A DNA stretch of 64,000 nucleotides from the NCBI RefSeq assembly GCF_003336755.1, contig NZ_QMDI01000013.1, forward strand, positions 62,001-126,000. Reading direction: 5' to 3'. Positions within the stretch are counted from its first letter, which is position 1, and the number at the start of each line of letters is the position of its first letter. Positions 11,192 through 20,530 of this stretch are shown here, in pieces. The translations under genes and the position numbers were made by a program. This stretch comes from Elioraea thermophila (ex Habib et al. 2022). Lineage in GTDB: Bacteria > Pseudomonadota > Alphaproteobacteria > Acetobacterales > Acetobacteraceae. The notes below the pieces were generated by a model. The model ran no database searches. It was not told the DNA's origin and saw nothing but the letters and a program-made list of their open reading frames with translations.

Positions 11192-12663
11192 GCAAGCCGA
11201 CCGATCTCACCATCGCCGAGGCGCGCGAGATGCTCGCCCGGCGCGCGCTGTCGGCGCGCGAACTCGCCGAAGCCCACATCGCGGCGATCGAGCGTCTCGC
11301 TTCGCTCAACGCCTACATCACCGTCACCGCCGAGCGGGCTCTCGCCGATGCCGCGCGGGCGGATGATCGTCTCGCCCGCGGCGAAGCGCGCCCCCTTGAG
11401 GGGATCCCGCTCGGCATCAAGGACCTGTTTTGCACCGAGGGGATCAGGACCACCGCGGCGAGCCGGATCCTCGACGGTTTCACCCCACCTTACGAGAGCA
11501 CGGTCACCCGCAAGCTGTGGGAGGCGGGGGCGGTGTGCCTGGGCAAGACCAACCTCGACGAGTTCGCCATGGGCTCGTCGAACACCACCTCCGCCTTCGG
11601 CCACGTGGTGAACCCGTGGCGCCGTCGCGGCGACAATCGCGATCTCGTCCCGGGCGGATCCTCGGGCGGATCGGCGGCGGCGGTGGCGGCCAGGCTCTGC
11701 CTCGGCGCGACCGCAACCGACACCGGGGGTTCGATTCGCCAGCCCGCAGCCTTCACCGGCACGGTCGGCATCAAGCCGACCTACGGGCGCTGTTCGCGCT
11801 GGGGCATCGTCGCCTTCGCCTCCTCGCTCGATCAGGCCGGGCCGATCGCGCGCACGGTGCGCGACGCCGCGATCCTGTTGCGCGCGATGTCCGGTTTCGA
11901 TCCGAAGGACAGCACAAGTGCCGATGTGCCGGTGCCGGATTTCGAGGCCGCGGTCGGCCGCGGCGTGAAGGGGCTGAGGATCGGCGTGCCGAAGGAGTAT
12001 CGCCTGCCGGGGATGAGCGCGGACATCGTCTCGCTCTGGGAACGGGGGGCGGCGTGGCTGCGCGAGGCGGGGGCGGAGATCCGCGAGATCTCGCTGCCGC
12101 ACACGAAATACGCGCTCCCTTGCTACTACATCGTCGCCCCGGCGGAGGCGTCGTCGAATCTCGCCCGTTACGATGGCGTCAGGTTCGGCATGCGGGTCGA
12201 TCCGGGTGGCGATCTCGATGATCTCTACGCCGCGACGCGCGCCGCCGGTTTCGGCGCCGAAGTGCGGCGGCGGATCCTGATCGGCACCTACGTGCTGAGC
12301 GCGGGCTACTACGACGCCTACTACCTCAAAGCGCAGAAGGTCCGGGCGCTGATCGCGCGCGATTTCGAGACCGCCTGGGCGGAGGTCGACGCCATCCTCA
12401 CCCCCGCCACGCCGACCTCGGCCTTCGCCATCGGCGAGAAGCAGGACGACCCGGTGACGATGTACCTGAACGACGTGTTCACGGTGACGGCCAATCTCGC
12501 CGGCCTGCCGGGAATCAGCGTGCCGGCCGGGGTCGACGAGGGCGGCCTTCCCCTCGGCTTGCAGGTGATCGGCCGGCCGTTCGATGAGGAGACGGTGTTC
12601 GCGGTGGCGGGCGCGATCGAGCGTGCGGCCGGTTTCGATGCGCTGCCGGCGGTGAGGGCGTGA
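11188..12663 (+). CDS. gatA: Asp-tRNA(Asn)/Glu-tRNA(Gln) amidotransferase subunit GatA
   Basis: A 491-residue amidase-signature enzyme that releases ammonia from glutamine and channels it to GatB. The Ser-cisSer-Lys triad is visible: Lys in [10 protein letters not shown] (about residue 78), Ser in [10 protein letters not shown], and Ser in the glycine-serine-rich [13 protein letters not shown]. Length is normal for GatA. It overlaps gatC by ATGA and gatB by GTGA. Confidence 0.97.
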   Translation: MSKPTDLTIAEAREMLARRALSARELAEAHIAAIERLASLNAYITVTAERALADAARADDRLARGEARPLEGIPLGIKDLFCTEGIRTTAASRILDGFTPPYESTVTRKLWEAGAVCLGKTNLDEFAMGSSNTTSAFGHVVNPWRRRGDNRDLVPGGSSGGSAAAVAARLCLGATATDTGGSIRQPAAFTGTVGIKPTYGRCSRWGIVAFASSLDQAGPIARTVRDAAILLRAMSGFDPKDSTSADVPVPDFEAAVGRGVKGLRIGVPKEYRLPGMSADIVSLWERGAAWLREAGAEIREISLPHTKYALPCYYIVAPAEASSNLARYDGVRFGMRVDPGGDLDDLYAATRAAGFGAEVRRRILIGTYVLSAGYYDAYYLKAQKVRALIARDFETAWAEVDAILTPATPTSAFAIGEKQDDPVTMYLNDVFTVTANLAGLPGISVPAGVDEGGLPLGLQVIGRPFDEETVFAVAGAIERAAGFDALPAVRA

Positions 12664-14117
12664 CGATGGGCTACGTGATCGAAGGGCGGACGGGTCCATG
12701 GGAGATCGTCTGCGGGCTTGAGGTGCATGCGCAGGTGATCTCGAAATCGAAACTGTTCTCGGGGGCGGCGACGGCCTTCGGCGCGGCGCCGAACACCCAG
12801 GTCAGCTTCGTCGATGCCGCCTTTCCGGGGATGCTGCCGGTGCCGAACCGCGAGTGCATCGCGCAGGCGATCCGCACCGGGCTGGGGCTGAACGCGCAGA
12901 TCAATCTCTGGTCGCGCTTCGACCGCAAGAACTACTTCTACGCCGATCTGCCGGCCGGCTATCAGATCAGCCAGTACCAGCACCCGATCGTCGGTCGCGG
13001 CGAGATCACCATCGAGCTTGCGGACGGCAGGACGCGCCGCATCGGCATCACGCGCCTTCATCTGGAACAGGACGCAGGCAAGTCGCTGCACGACCAGCAC
13101 CCGACGAAGTCCTACATCGACCTCAACCGCGCCGGCGTGGCGCTGATGGAGATCGTTTCCGAACCCGACATCCGCAGCCCCGAGGAGGCCGGGGCATATC
13201 TGACGAAGCTGCGCCAGATCCTGCGCTATCTCGGCACCTGCGACGGCAACATGGAGGAGGGCTCGCTGCGGGCGGACGTGAACGTCTCCGTCCGCCGGCC
13301 GGGCGAGGGCTACCGCACGCGCTGCGAGGTGAAGAACGTCAACTCCATCCGCTTCGTCATGCAGGCGGTGGAGGCGGAGGCGCGGCGCCAGGTCGAGGTG
13401 TGGGAGTCGGGCGGCGAAGTGGCGCAGGAGACGCGCCTCTTCGACCCGGCGCGCGGCGTCACCCGACCGATGCGGTCGAAGGAGCACGCCCACGACTACC
13501 GCTACTTCCCCGACCCCGACCTCTTGCCGCTCGAACTCGACGCCGCGTGGGTGGAAGAGCTCCGCCGCACTTTGCCCGAACTGCCGGACGCGAAGGCCGA
13601 GCGCTTCCAGCGCGAGTACGGGCTTTCCGCCTACGATGCCCGGGTTCTGGTGGCTGAGCGCGCGACGGCCGACTTCTTCGAGGCGGTGGCACGAGGGCGC
13701 GACCCCAAGCTCGCCGCCAACTGGGTGATGGGCGACCTGTTCGCGGCGCTGAACCGAACGGGGCGGACGATCGAGACCTCGCCCGTCTCCGCCGAGGCCT
13801 TGGGGCGTCTGCTTGATCTGATCGCAGACGAGACGATTTCGGGCCGGATCGCCAAGCAGGTGTTCGAGGACATGGTCGAGACGGGGGCCGACCCCGCCGC
13901 CATCGTCGACGCCAAGGGGCTGCGCCAGGTGAAGGATACGGGCGCGATCGAGGCGGCGGTCGCTCAGGTGCTCGCCGCCAACGCCGACAAGGTTGCGGAG
14001 TACAAGGCCGGCAAGGAGAAGCTGTTCGGCTTCTTCGTCGGTCAGGTGATGAAGGCGATGGGTGGCAAGGGCAATCCGGCGCTCGTGAACGAGGTGCTGA
14101 AGCGCGCACTCGGCTGA
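12660..14117 (+). CDS. gatB: Asp-tRNA(Asn)/Glu-tRNA(Gln) amidotransferase subunit GatB
   Basis: A 485-residue tRNA-binding and kinase subunit. The N-terminal [20 protein letters not shown] and [17 protein letters not shown] are diagnostic, and the C-terminal YqeY-like tail ends [10 protein letters not shown]. The GTG start at 12660 overlaps the gatA stop; an ATG two codons on (12666) is an equally good start. It closes gatCAB; about 220 bases then lead to tRNA-Ser. Confidence 0.97.
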   Translation: MTMGYVIEGRTGPWEIVCGLEVHAQVISKSKLFSGAATAFGAAPNTQVSFVDAAFPGMLPVPNRECIAQAIRTGLGLNAQINLWSRFDRKNYFYADLPAGYQISQYQHPIVGRGEITIELADGRTRRIGITRLHLEQDAGKSLHDQHPTKSYIDLNRAGVALMEIVSEPDIRSPEEAGAYLTKLRQILRYLGTCDGNMEEGSLRADVNVSVRRPGEGYRTRCEVKNVNSIRFVMQAVEAEARRQVEVWESGGEVAQETRLFDPARGVTRPMRSKEHAHDYRYFPDPDLLPLELDAAWVEELRRTLPELPDAKAERFQREYGLSAYDARVLVAERATADFFEAVARGRDPKLAANWVMGDLFAALNRTGRTIETSPVSAEALGRLLDLIADETISGRIAKQVFEDMVETGADPAAIVDAKGLRQVKDTGAIEAAVAQVLAANADKVAEYKAGKEKLFGFFVGQVMKAMGGKGNPALVNEVLKRALG

Positions 14118-14269
14118 GCCTCGCCGTCCCTCCCATCAGAGGAGCGAGACCCGCCGACGGTCGGGAGCGGCGATGGTCGGCCGAGCTTGGGGGCTCGTTC
14201 GAGGGAAGCGGGCCGCGAGCGTCCTTCCCGATCTCACGGCGTTGGCGTGCCGGGGGCGGCGGCGGTTCG

Positions 14270-14298
14270 TTGACGCTCCGGCCGGCGGTCTCTACAAG
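14270..14298 (+). promoter_or_regulatory. Predicted promoter of tRNA-Ser
   Basis: TTGACG (14270-14275) is followed after exactly 17 bases by TACAAG (14293-14298), a good housekeeping sigma-factor match. Transcription would begin near 14305, about 30 bases before the mature tRNA end. The rest of 14118-14335 holds nothing else I recognise. Confidence 0.6.
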
Positions 14299-14335
14299 CG
14301 GTTGTCGCATACGCCGTGGGCGTGCCACTCACGGC

Positions 14336-14429
14336 GGAGGGGTGGCCGAGTGGCTGAAGGCGGCGGTTTGCTAAACCGTTGTACGGGTGTAAGCCCGTAC
14401 CGTGGGTTCGAATCCCATCCCCTCCGCCA
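14336..14429 (+). tRNA. tRNA-Ser(GCT), CCA encoded
   Basis: The acceptor stem GGAGGGG (14336-14342) pairs with CCCCTCC (14419-14425), followed by discriminator G and an encoded CCA (14427-14429). The anticodon loop TTGCTAA gives anticodon GCT, reading AGC and AGT serine codons. A long variable arm (TACGGGTGTAAGCCCGTA) is present, as expected for serine tRNA, and the T arm is GTGGG-TTCGAAT-CCCAT with one wobble pair. The gene stands alone. Confidence 0.97.
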
Positions 14430-14515
14430 CTCCGTCCTACCGTTCAGCCCGAACCGACGGCGCCGAGGGGATTGGATTCCGATCACCCAGGGCGGTCGTG
14501 TGCGGCGCACGCCGC

Positions 14516-15495
14516 TTAGCCTTCGGCCCCCGCGTCCTTCGCCCCGGGGTCATCCAGGCTGAACTGGCGAGTTTGGTCGTCGTAGGCGAACGCCTCGGCA
14601 AAGCGTCCCCAGCCGATGACGGCGCGCAGGCTCTCCGCTGCCGCTTGTGGCGACATGTGATCCTCCAGTTCGTCGGCGAAGCGTGTCCACGGCGCCCCAT
14701 GATTCGGGCGTTCGTCGAGGACGCGGCGGATATGGCCGGCAAGCGGCACGTAGGCGAGCAAGTGGCGGCGGAAGAGCCGTTTGCGCTCCTCCGTGCCGGC
14801 GGGGGCGAACTGCCGCCCGGCTTCGGTGAGCCGCACGTCGCCGCCGGCCACCTCGGCAACGCAGCATTTGCAGCGTCTCGGCGATCGGGAAGAGGTCGTC
14901 GATCGTAAGGTGCAGCGCCGATGCCAGCACCGGCAGGTCGGCCTCGCCGCCATAGGGGGCCGGGCCAGCGTCTCGGCAAGGCCGGCGAGCAGGTTCGACG
15001 ACACCCGCGGCAGCACGATCCCGATGCCGGAGCCCGGCAAGTGATCGGTCGCGGCACGGCCCGTTCGGCCGGGCACCTCCTGTTCGGTGAGCGCGACGTA
15101 GAGCCGCTCCACCACCTCGCGGAACGCAGGATCGAGCCGATCGCGCGGACGAGGCAGCACGATCGCGACCTCGTCGACGATCCGCCCCGGGTGACTGCCG
15201 AAGACGAGAACGCGGTCGCACGTCAGCACCGCCTCCTCGATGTCGTGCGTGACCAGCACCACCCCGCGGATCGGCAGCCTTCCATCCGACCACAGGTCGA
15301 GGAAGTCGCCGCGCAACGTCTCCGCCGTCAACACGTCGAGGGCGGAGAACGGCTCGTCCATCAGCAGCACGGCCGGATGGACGACGAACGCGCGCGCGAA
15401 GCCGACCCGCTGGCGCATGCCGCACGAGAGTTCGCGCGGATAGGCGGAGTCGAAGCCGTCAAGCCCGATCAGGTCGATCGCGGCGTTGGCGCGCC
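14516..15495 (-). pseudogene. Truncated ABC transporter ATPase remnant (nitrate/sulfonate type with AAA-associated C-terminal domain)
   Basis: The 3' part of an ATP-binding subunit is recognisable from AAIDLIGLDGF, through the signature region (LSCGMRQRVGFARAF, where LSGG has become LSCG), Walker B (VLLMDEPFSALDVLT), the H-loop (LVTHDIEEAV) and the C-terminal domain ending AFAYDDQTRQFSL. The first half, with Walker A and the Q-loop, is missing: the sequence runs straight into permease codons near 15490-15500. Two frameshifts are visible. One base is missing from the C run at 14955-14959, and the frame is restored near 14867. Between them the family sequence (YGGEADLPVL, LHLTIDDLFPIAETL) reads in another frame. 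It cannot make a working ATPase. Confidence 0.85.
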
Positions 15496-16314
15496 GGCCG
15501 TCGTGTCGAGGCGAAACCGTTCCGACCAAGCGACGAGGGGGCGAAACAGGCGCTGATCGTACAGGAGGATGACCACCAGCATAGCCGCCAGCGCCCAGAG
15601 GATGGCGGCAAGGTCGCGCGCGGCGATCGCCGCCGCGATGAAGGAGCCGATGCCCGGCAGGGTGATCGTGGTTTCGCCGACGGTGATCGCCTCCGATGCG
15701 ACGACGAAGAATCAGCCGCCCGACATCGACATCATCATGTTGGCGACCAGTTGCGGCACGGCGAACGGCACCTCGAGGCGCCAGAACCGCGCCCAGGCCG
15801 ACAGCCGGAAGCTCCGCGCCGCCTCCGCCAGTTCCTCCGGCACGGTGCGCAGCGACTGGTGGAAGCCGAACACCATGTTCCAGGCCTGACTGGTGAAGAT
15901 GGCGAAGATCGCGGCGAACTCCGCCCCCGCCATGCGGCCGGGCGTGAGGGAGAGGAAGAACGTCACGGTGACCGAGATGAAGCCGAGGATCGGCACCGAC
16001 TGCAGGATGTCGAGCAAGGGGGTCAGGAGGCGCTCGGCGAAGGCGCTCTTCGCCGCCAGCGGCGCCTAGGTGAAGGTGAACAGGAGGGAGAGCGCAGGCG
16101 CGGCGAGCCTGCGCACCACCGTCTGCACCGCGTAGGCCGGCAGGGAGGTGGCGGAGAGCCGGATCGCCGCGAGACCCGCTTCCGGCAGGGGCTGCAGGGC
16201 CTCGCGGCTTGCTTCGGCCACTACCACCAGGGCAGCGAAGACGAGGATCACCGCGACGAGGTCGGCCCGGGTCGGGAAGCGTGCTGGAAGGGCTTGAAGG
16301 CTGGATGGTCTCAT
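15490..16314 (-). pseudogene. Disrupted ABC transporter permease, 5' half only
   Basis: From the ATG at 16314 a permease of the family that partners nitrate/sulfonate-type ATPases can be followed in one frame: MRPSSLQALPARFPTRADLV, PLLDILQSVPILGFISVTVTFF, FTSQAWNMVFGFHQSLR, EEAARSFRLSAWARFWRLEVPF-like, and TLPGIGSFI. Two in-frame stops interrupt it. TAG at 16066-16068 replaces the Tyr expected in LLFTFTY, and TGA at 15712-15714 replaces the Trp expected in MSMSGGW. The frame then meets the ATPase remnant near 15495, so the permease's second half is gone. This looks like one internal deletion plus later point decay. Confidence 0.85.
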
Positions 16315-16530
16315 GCAGGGAACATGCGGCCGCCGCCAGCCCGTGCATCGCAGGCCGGCAGCATCCGACGCGCTCGGACGGACTGACGGGACGCCAGCAG
16401 TTCGAGCCGCCGCGCCGATAGCGTTGCGTCCTTCGTCCAAGGCGGCTCAGTCCGGCCTATCTGGAGGTCGCCACGCCGGACACGATTTCGTAAGCACAGC
16501 AAGACGGAGCGATCGAGCGAAGGAGCCAAG

Positions 16531-17520
16531 ATGCGCGGCGTGTTCTCCTGGCCGTTCTCCGGCCGCCGACGGTTCGATACCCTTTCGGCAGAAGAGATCC
16601 TCGCTCTCGCCATCTCCGCCGAGGAGGAGGACTCCCGCATCTACGCGCTCTACGCCAAGCGTCTTCGCGACTCCTACCCCGCCACCGCCGGGATGTTCGA
16701 GGCGATGGCGGCAGAGGAGGACGCGCACCGGCGGCGGCTGATCGACCTCTATCGCGCCCGCTTCGGCGACCTGATCCTGCCCATCCGGCGGGAGCACGTC
16801 GCCGACTTTTACGACCGCCGCCCCGTCTGGCTGGTGGAGAACCTGCCGCTCGATCGCATCCGCGCCGAGGCGGCGGCGATGGAGCGCGAGGCCGAGCGCT
16901 TCTATCGCCAAGCGGCAGCGCGGACGACGGATGCCGAGGTGCGCGCCCTGCTCGGCGACCTCGCCGCCGAGGAAGCCCGGCACGAGCGCGACGTCGAGGC
17001 GATGACGGAGGAGCTGCGGGCGAGCGGGGCCGCTTCCGAGGAGGACCTCGCCGCGCGCCGGCAGTTCATCCTGACCTGGGTGCAACCGGGCCTGGCGGGG
17101 CTGATGGACGGCTCGGTCTCCACCCTCGCCCCCATCTTCGCCACCGCCTTCGCCACCCAGGACCCGTGGACGACGTTCCTGGTCGGGCTCTCGGCTTCGG
17201 TCGGCGCCGGCATCTCCATGGGCTTCACCGAGGCCGCGCACGACGACGGCAAGCTGTCGGGCCGGGGCTCACCGGTGAAGCGCGGGCTTTCCTGCGGCGT
17301 GATGACGACGATCGGCGGGCTGGGCCACGCCCTGCCCTACCTGATCCCGCATTTCTGGACCGCCACCGTCATTGCGCTCGCCATCGTCTTCGTCGAGCTC
17401 TGGGCGATCGCCTGGATCCAGAATCGCTACATGGAAACGCCCTGGCGAAGGGCGGTGTTCCAGGTCGTGCTCGGCGGCAGCCTGGTGCTGGCGGCGGGGA
17501 TCCTGATCGGCGGCGGCTGA
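16531..17520 (+). CDS. mbfA: MbfA-type iron exporter (ferritin-like plus VIT1/CCC1 membrane domain)
   Basis: A 329-residue membrane-bound ferritin. The N-terminal erythrin domain (residues about 15-165) has diiron-type Glu and E-x2-H motifs (SAEEEDSRI, AEEDAHRRR, AAEEARHERD). The C-terminal VIT1-like domain has about five membrane segments, including LAGLMDGSVSTLAPIFATAF and SASVGAGISMGFTEAAHDD. In rhizobia and Agrobacterium MbfA exports iron and protects against peroxide under Irr control. The start is ATG 16531 behind GAAGGAGCC. I see no clear Irr (ICE) box in the 210 bases upstream. It converges on dctM with 8 bases between. Confidence 0.9.
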   Translation: MRGVFSWPFSGRRRFDTLSAEEILALAISAEEEDSRIYALYAKRLRDSYPATAGMFEAMAAEEDAHRRRLIDLYRARFGDLILPIRREHVADFYDRRPVWLVENLPLDRIRAEAAAMEREAERFYRQAAARTTDAEVRALLGDLAAEEARHERDVEAMTEELRASGAASEEDLAARRQFILTWVQPGLAGLMDGSVSTLAPIFATAFATQDPWTTFLVGLSASVGAGISMGFTEAAHDDGKLSGRGSPVKRGLSCGVMTTIGGLGHALPYLIPHFWTATVIALAIVFVELWAIAWIQNRYMETPWRRAVFQVVLGGSLVLAAGILIGGG

Positions 17521-17528
17521 GCGGGCAT

Positions 17529-18857
17529 TCAGCCTCCGCCGACGGCGCGGACCAGGCCAAGCGACAGCGACGGCAGCGCGACGCAGAGCGCGAGCTTCAG
17601 CGCATCCGCAGCCAGGAACGGCAACACGCCGGCGAAGATCCGCGGCAGCGCCACGTCGCGCGCGATGCCACCGGCCACGAACACGTTCAGACCCACGGGC
17701 GGCGAAATCAGCCCCATGCCGACCACGATCAGCACCAGCACACCGAACCAGATCGCGACCTCATCCCGCGTCAGCCCGAAGTCGAGCGCAACAACGAGCG
17801 GAAAGAACACCGGCAGCGTGAGCAGGATCATCGCCAGCTCGTCCATCACCGCGCCGAGCAGGATGTAGAGGGCAAGGATCGCGACCAGCACGGCAACGGG
17901 CGAAACGTCGAGCCCCTCCAGCCAGAACTGCAGCACGTCCGGCGCCTGGGTGAGCGCGAGGAATGCGTTGAACACGTTGGCGCCGAGCAGGATGGCGAAG
18001 ATCATCCCCGAGGTCTCGGCGGTGGCGCGCAAGGCTTCGGCCAAGCCCCAGAGCCCGAAGCCGCGCCGTGCGAGGGCCACCAGCAGGACCGCGACCGCGC
18101 CGACGGACGCGCCTTCGGTCGGCGTAAACACGCCGCCGTAGATGCCGCCCAGGACGATGACGCCGACCCCGAGCACGGGCAGAACGCGGCGCAGGGCCGC
18201 GCGGTCCCCCCTGCCCTCGCCCTCTCCCGCGAGTTCCGGCCGCAGCCGCACCGTCAGCGAAACCGCGAGAGCGTAGAGAAGCACCGCGAGCAGGCCGGGC
18301 AGGAGCGCGGCGAGGAAGAGGCGGGCGATGTTCTGTTCCGTGACGATCGCGTAGATGACGAGGATTACCGACGGCGGAATCAGGATGCCCAGGGTTCCGC
18401 CCGCCGAAACGAGGCCGGTGGCGAAGCCCGGCGCGTAGCCGAGACGGCGCAGTTCCGGCAGCGCGGCGCGCGCGAAGGTCGCCGTGGTGGCGACGGAAGA
18501 GCCGCAGACGGCACCGAAGGCCCCGCAGGCGACGATGACCGCGATCGCCGGCCCGCCGCGCCTACGCCCGAACAGGGATTCGGCGGCAGCGAACAGATCA
18601 CCGGCGAGACCTGCCCGCTCGGCGATCGCGCCCATCAGGACGAAGAGGGGGATGACGGAGAGGGTGTAGTTAGCGAACAGGTGGTACGGCGTGCCCTTGA
18701 GGTAATTGAGCAGGATCGGCCAGCCCGCGATCTGCGCGTAGCCCACACCGCCGACGAGCAGCATGGCGAGCGCGATCGGACAGCGCAGCACGATCAAGAC
18801 CAGGAGGGCGGCGAAGCCCTCGAGCGCGGCCAGGATCTCAGGCGGCACGCCGGTCAA
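17529..18857 (-). CDS. dctM: TRAP transporter large permease (DctM family)
   Basis: A 442-residue polytopic protein with about 12 hydrophobic segments and TRAP-M hallmarks: PLFVLMGAIAERAGLAGDLF, CGSSVATTATFARAALPEL, GTLGILIPPSVILVIYAIV, GVFTPTEGASVGAV and LISPPVGLNVFV. It imports an organic acid with the Na+ or H+ gradient. I place the start at TTG 18857, whose last bases overlap the dctQ stop (TTGA); GTG 18848 is an alternative. A longer open frame upstream is only dctQ read out of frame. It is the last gene of the pob/pca unit, so an aromatic acid substrate is inferred. Confidence 0.92.
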   Translation of the reverse strand: MTGVPPEILAALEGFAALLVLIVLRCPIALAMLLVGGVGYAQIAGWPILLNYLKGTPYHLFANYTLSVIPLFVLMGAIAERAGLAGDLFAAAESLFGRRRGGPAIAVIVACGAFGAVCGSSVATTATFARAALPELRRLGYAPGFATGLVSAGGTLGILIPPSVILVIYAIVTEQNIARLFLAALLPGLLAVLLYALAVSLTVRLRPELAGEGEGRGDRAALRRVLPVLGVGVIVLGGIYGGVFTPTEGASVGAVAVLLVALARRGFGLWGLAEALRATAETSGMIFAILLGANVFNAFLALTQAPDVLQFWLEGLDVSPVAVLVAILALYILLGAVMDELAMILLTLPVFFPLVVALDFGLTRDEVAIWFGVLVLIVVGMGLISPPVGLNVFVAGGIARDVALPRIFAGVLPFLAADALKLALCVALPSLSLGLVRAVGGG

Positions 18858-19357
18858 TGGCGGGGATCGTGCGAAGCGACGAAGGGGCGGACGAGGGCGG
18901 CAAGACCCGCCAGCGCGAAGGCGGCCGAGCCGATGCCGGCCACCCACCAGGTCGACATGCCGAGCGCCATCGTCACCGTGCCGGTGCGATGGAGTTCGGT
19001 GGCCGTGACGAACAGGCGCTCGGCGAGCAGGAAGCACACGCCAGCCCAGACCAGCAGCCACACCGTGTCGATCGCGCGCTGCAGCCGTTCGGGAAGCCAG
19101 ACGGTGAAGCTCGTCACCGCGACATTGGCGCCGCGCGAGGCGGCGAAGGCGAAGGCGACGAAGAGCGCGATGGCGGAAGCGAGCGAGACGAGTTCGAAGT
19201 CGCCGCGGATGGCGCGGCCATCGAGCCAGCGACGGAGCACGCTTGCGCAAGTGAGCAATGCGGCGGCGACCAGGACGACCCCGCCCGCCACCGCGACATG
19301 GCGCGCGACCAAGCCGGGCAGGCTTGCTGCACCGGGCGTCCGCACTCCCTTGCGCAC
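18854..19357 (-). CDS. dctQ: TRAP transporter small permease (DctQ family)
   Basis: A 167-residue protein with four hydrophobic segments (residues about 20-40, 60-80, 98-115, 135-155) and the DctQ-type pattern RGANVAVTSFTVWLPERLQRAID between segments 2 and 3. It joins the large permease and assists the binding-protein-dependent uptake cycle. It starts 45 bases after the dctP stop and overlaps dctM. Confidence 0.88.
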   Translation of the reverse strand: MRKGVRTPGAASLPGLVARHVAVAGGVVLVAAALLTCASVLRRWLDGRAIRGDFELVSLASAIALFVAFAFAASRGANVAVTSFTVWLPERLQRAIDTVWLLVWAGVCFLLAERLFVTATELHRTGTVTMALGMSTWWVAGIGSAAFALAGLAALVRPFVASHDPRH

Positions 19358-19402
19358 GCCGCTTCCCGCTTCGCCGACCCGACCGCGCTCAGCCGAAGGT
19401 CG

Positions 19403-20461
19403 TCACGCCCGCCCGCGGCCGATCTCGCTGATCAGCGCGCGCGCCTCCTCGAGCAGCGCCCCGCCGTCGATGTTGCGCTCGCGCATCGCGCGCACCCAGG
19501 CGTCGATCACCGGCTCGGTCGCGCGCTGCCAACGGAGGCGCTCCTCCTCGGTGATGCTGACGATCTCGTTGCCGCGCCGGCGCACCTGTTCCACCACCAC
19601 GGGACCCTGCTCGTCCCACACCTTGGAGGCCATCTCGGCCGCGGCCTCGCCGGAGTTGCGATCCAGCACCGCGCGCAGGTCGGCGGGCAGGGAGTCGTAG
19701 CGCGCACGGTTCATCGCCAGCACGAAGGTGGCGATGTAGAGCGTGGGGCTGCCCGGAATTTCGGTGTGGTGGCGAACCATCTCGTGCAGACGAATGGCGG
19801 GCACCACCTCCCACGGCACCACCGCGCCGTCGATCACGCCTTGGGAGAGGGCTTCGGGCACCTGCGGGATCGGCATGCCGACCGGGGAGGCGCCGAGCGC
19901 GCGCAGGGCCTCGCCCGCCTGGCGGGTCGGAAAGCGCAGCTTGAGGCCCCGCAGATCCTCCATCGTGCGCACCGGCTTGCGCGCGTGGATCACGCCATGG
20001 TCGTGGCCCCAGGCGCACAGGATGTGGGTGTCGGCGAACTCCTCGCGCAGGCGGCGTTCGAAGAAGCGCTGCACGGCGAGCGCGTTCACGTAGGACTGGC
20101 GGTGCGGCACGAAGGGCAGTTCGAACACCTCGATGCGCGGGAAGCGCCCGGGCGTGTTGCCGGGCAGGGTCCAGACGATGTCCACCACCCCGTCGCGCGC
20201 CTGGTCGTAGAGCTGCGGCGGGGCCCCGCCCAGTTGCATGGCGGGGAAGATCTGCACGCGCAGACGCCCGCCGCTCTCGGCCTGGATCTTCTGCGCCCAG
20301 GGGACGAGGAAGTTGCGGTGCACGTTGCTGACGGGGCCGAGGAAGTGATGCAGCCGCAGCGTGACTTCCTGGGCGCGCGCAGCGGTGGGGCGCAGGAGCG
20401 CCGGTGCGGCCAGGGCACCGGCAATCAGTCCGCGCCGTGCAAGGCCCACGCCTTTCGTCAT
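19403..20461 (-). CDS. dctP: TRAP transporter substrate-binding protein (DctP family)
   Basis: A 352-residue periplasmic receptor. The N-terminus MTKGVGLARRGLIAGALAAP ending TAARA-QE is a cleavable signal with a twin-Arg flavour. The mature protein begins VTLRLHHFLGPVSNVHRNF. The typical helix MEDLRGLKLRFPTRQAG contains the conserved Arg that grips the substrate carboxylate, and VIDGAVVPWEVVPAIRLHEMV is also family-like. By position downstream of pcaD, the ligand is probably 4-hydroxybenzoate, protocatechuate or a related acid; sequence alone does not prove this. It lies 69 bases after the pcaD stop. Confidence 0.9.
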   Translation of the reverse strand: MTKGVGLARRGLIAGALAAPALLRPTAARAQEVTLRLHHFLGPVSNVHRNFLVPWAQKIQAESGGRLRVQIFPAMQLGGAPPQLYDQARDGVVDIVWTLPGNTPGRFPRIEVFELPFVPHRQSYVNALAVQRFFERRLREEFADTHILCAWGHDHGVIHARKPVRTMEDLRGLKLRFPTRQAGEALRALGASPVGMPIPQVPEALSQGVIDGAVVPWEVVPAIRLHEMVRHHTEIPGSPTLYIATFVLAMNRARYDSLPADLRAVLDRNSGEAAAEMASKVWDEQGPVVVEQVRRRGNEIVSITEEERLRWQRATEPVIDAWVRAMRERNIDGGALLEEARALISEIGRGRA

Positions 20462-20530
20462 GGTCCGTCTCCTGCTTCGTTTCTTGCCGGCTCTAAACCA
20501 TGCTCCGGGAGCGTCCGCAACGCCTTACCG

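Noticed and set aside
14118-14335. Possible small gene between gatB and tRNA-Ser.
   Set aside because: No frame there has a ribosome site or recognisable product; the region contains only the tRNA promoter.
15712-15714. TGA read as a recoded codon (Trp or selenocysteine) in the permease.
   Set aside because: There is also a TAG upstream and a deletion fusion downstream, so decay is the simpler reading; no selenocysteine element is apparent.
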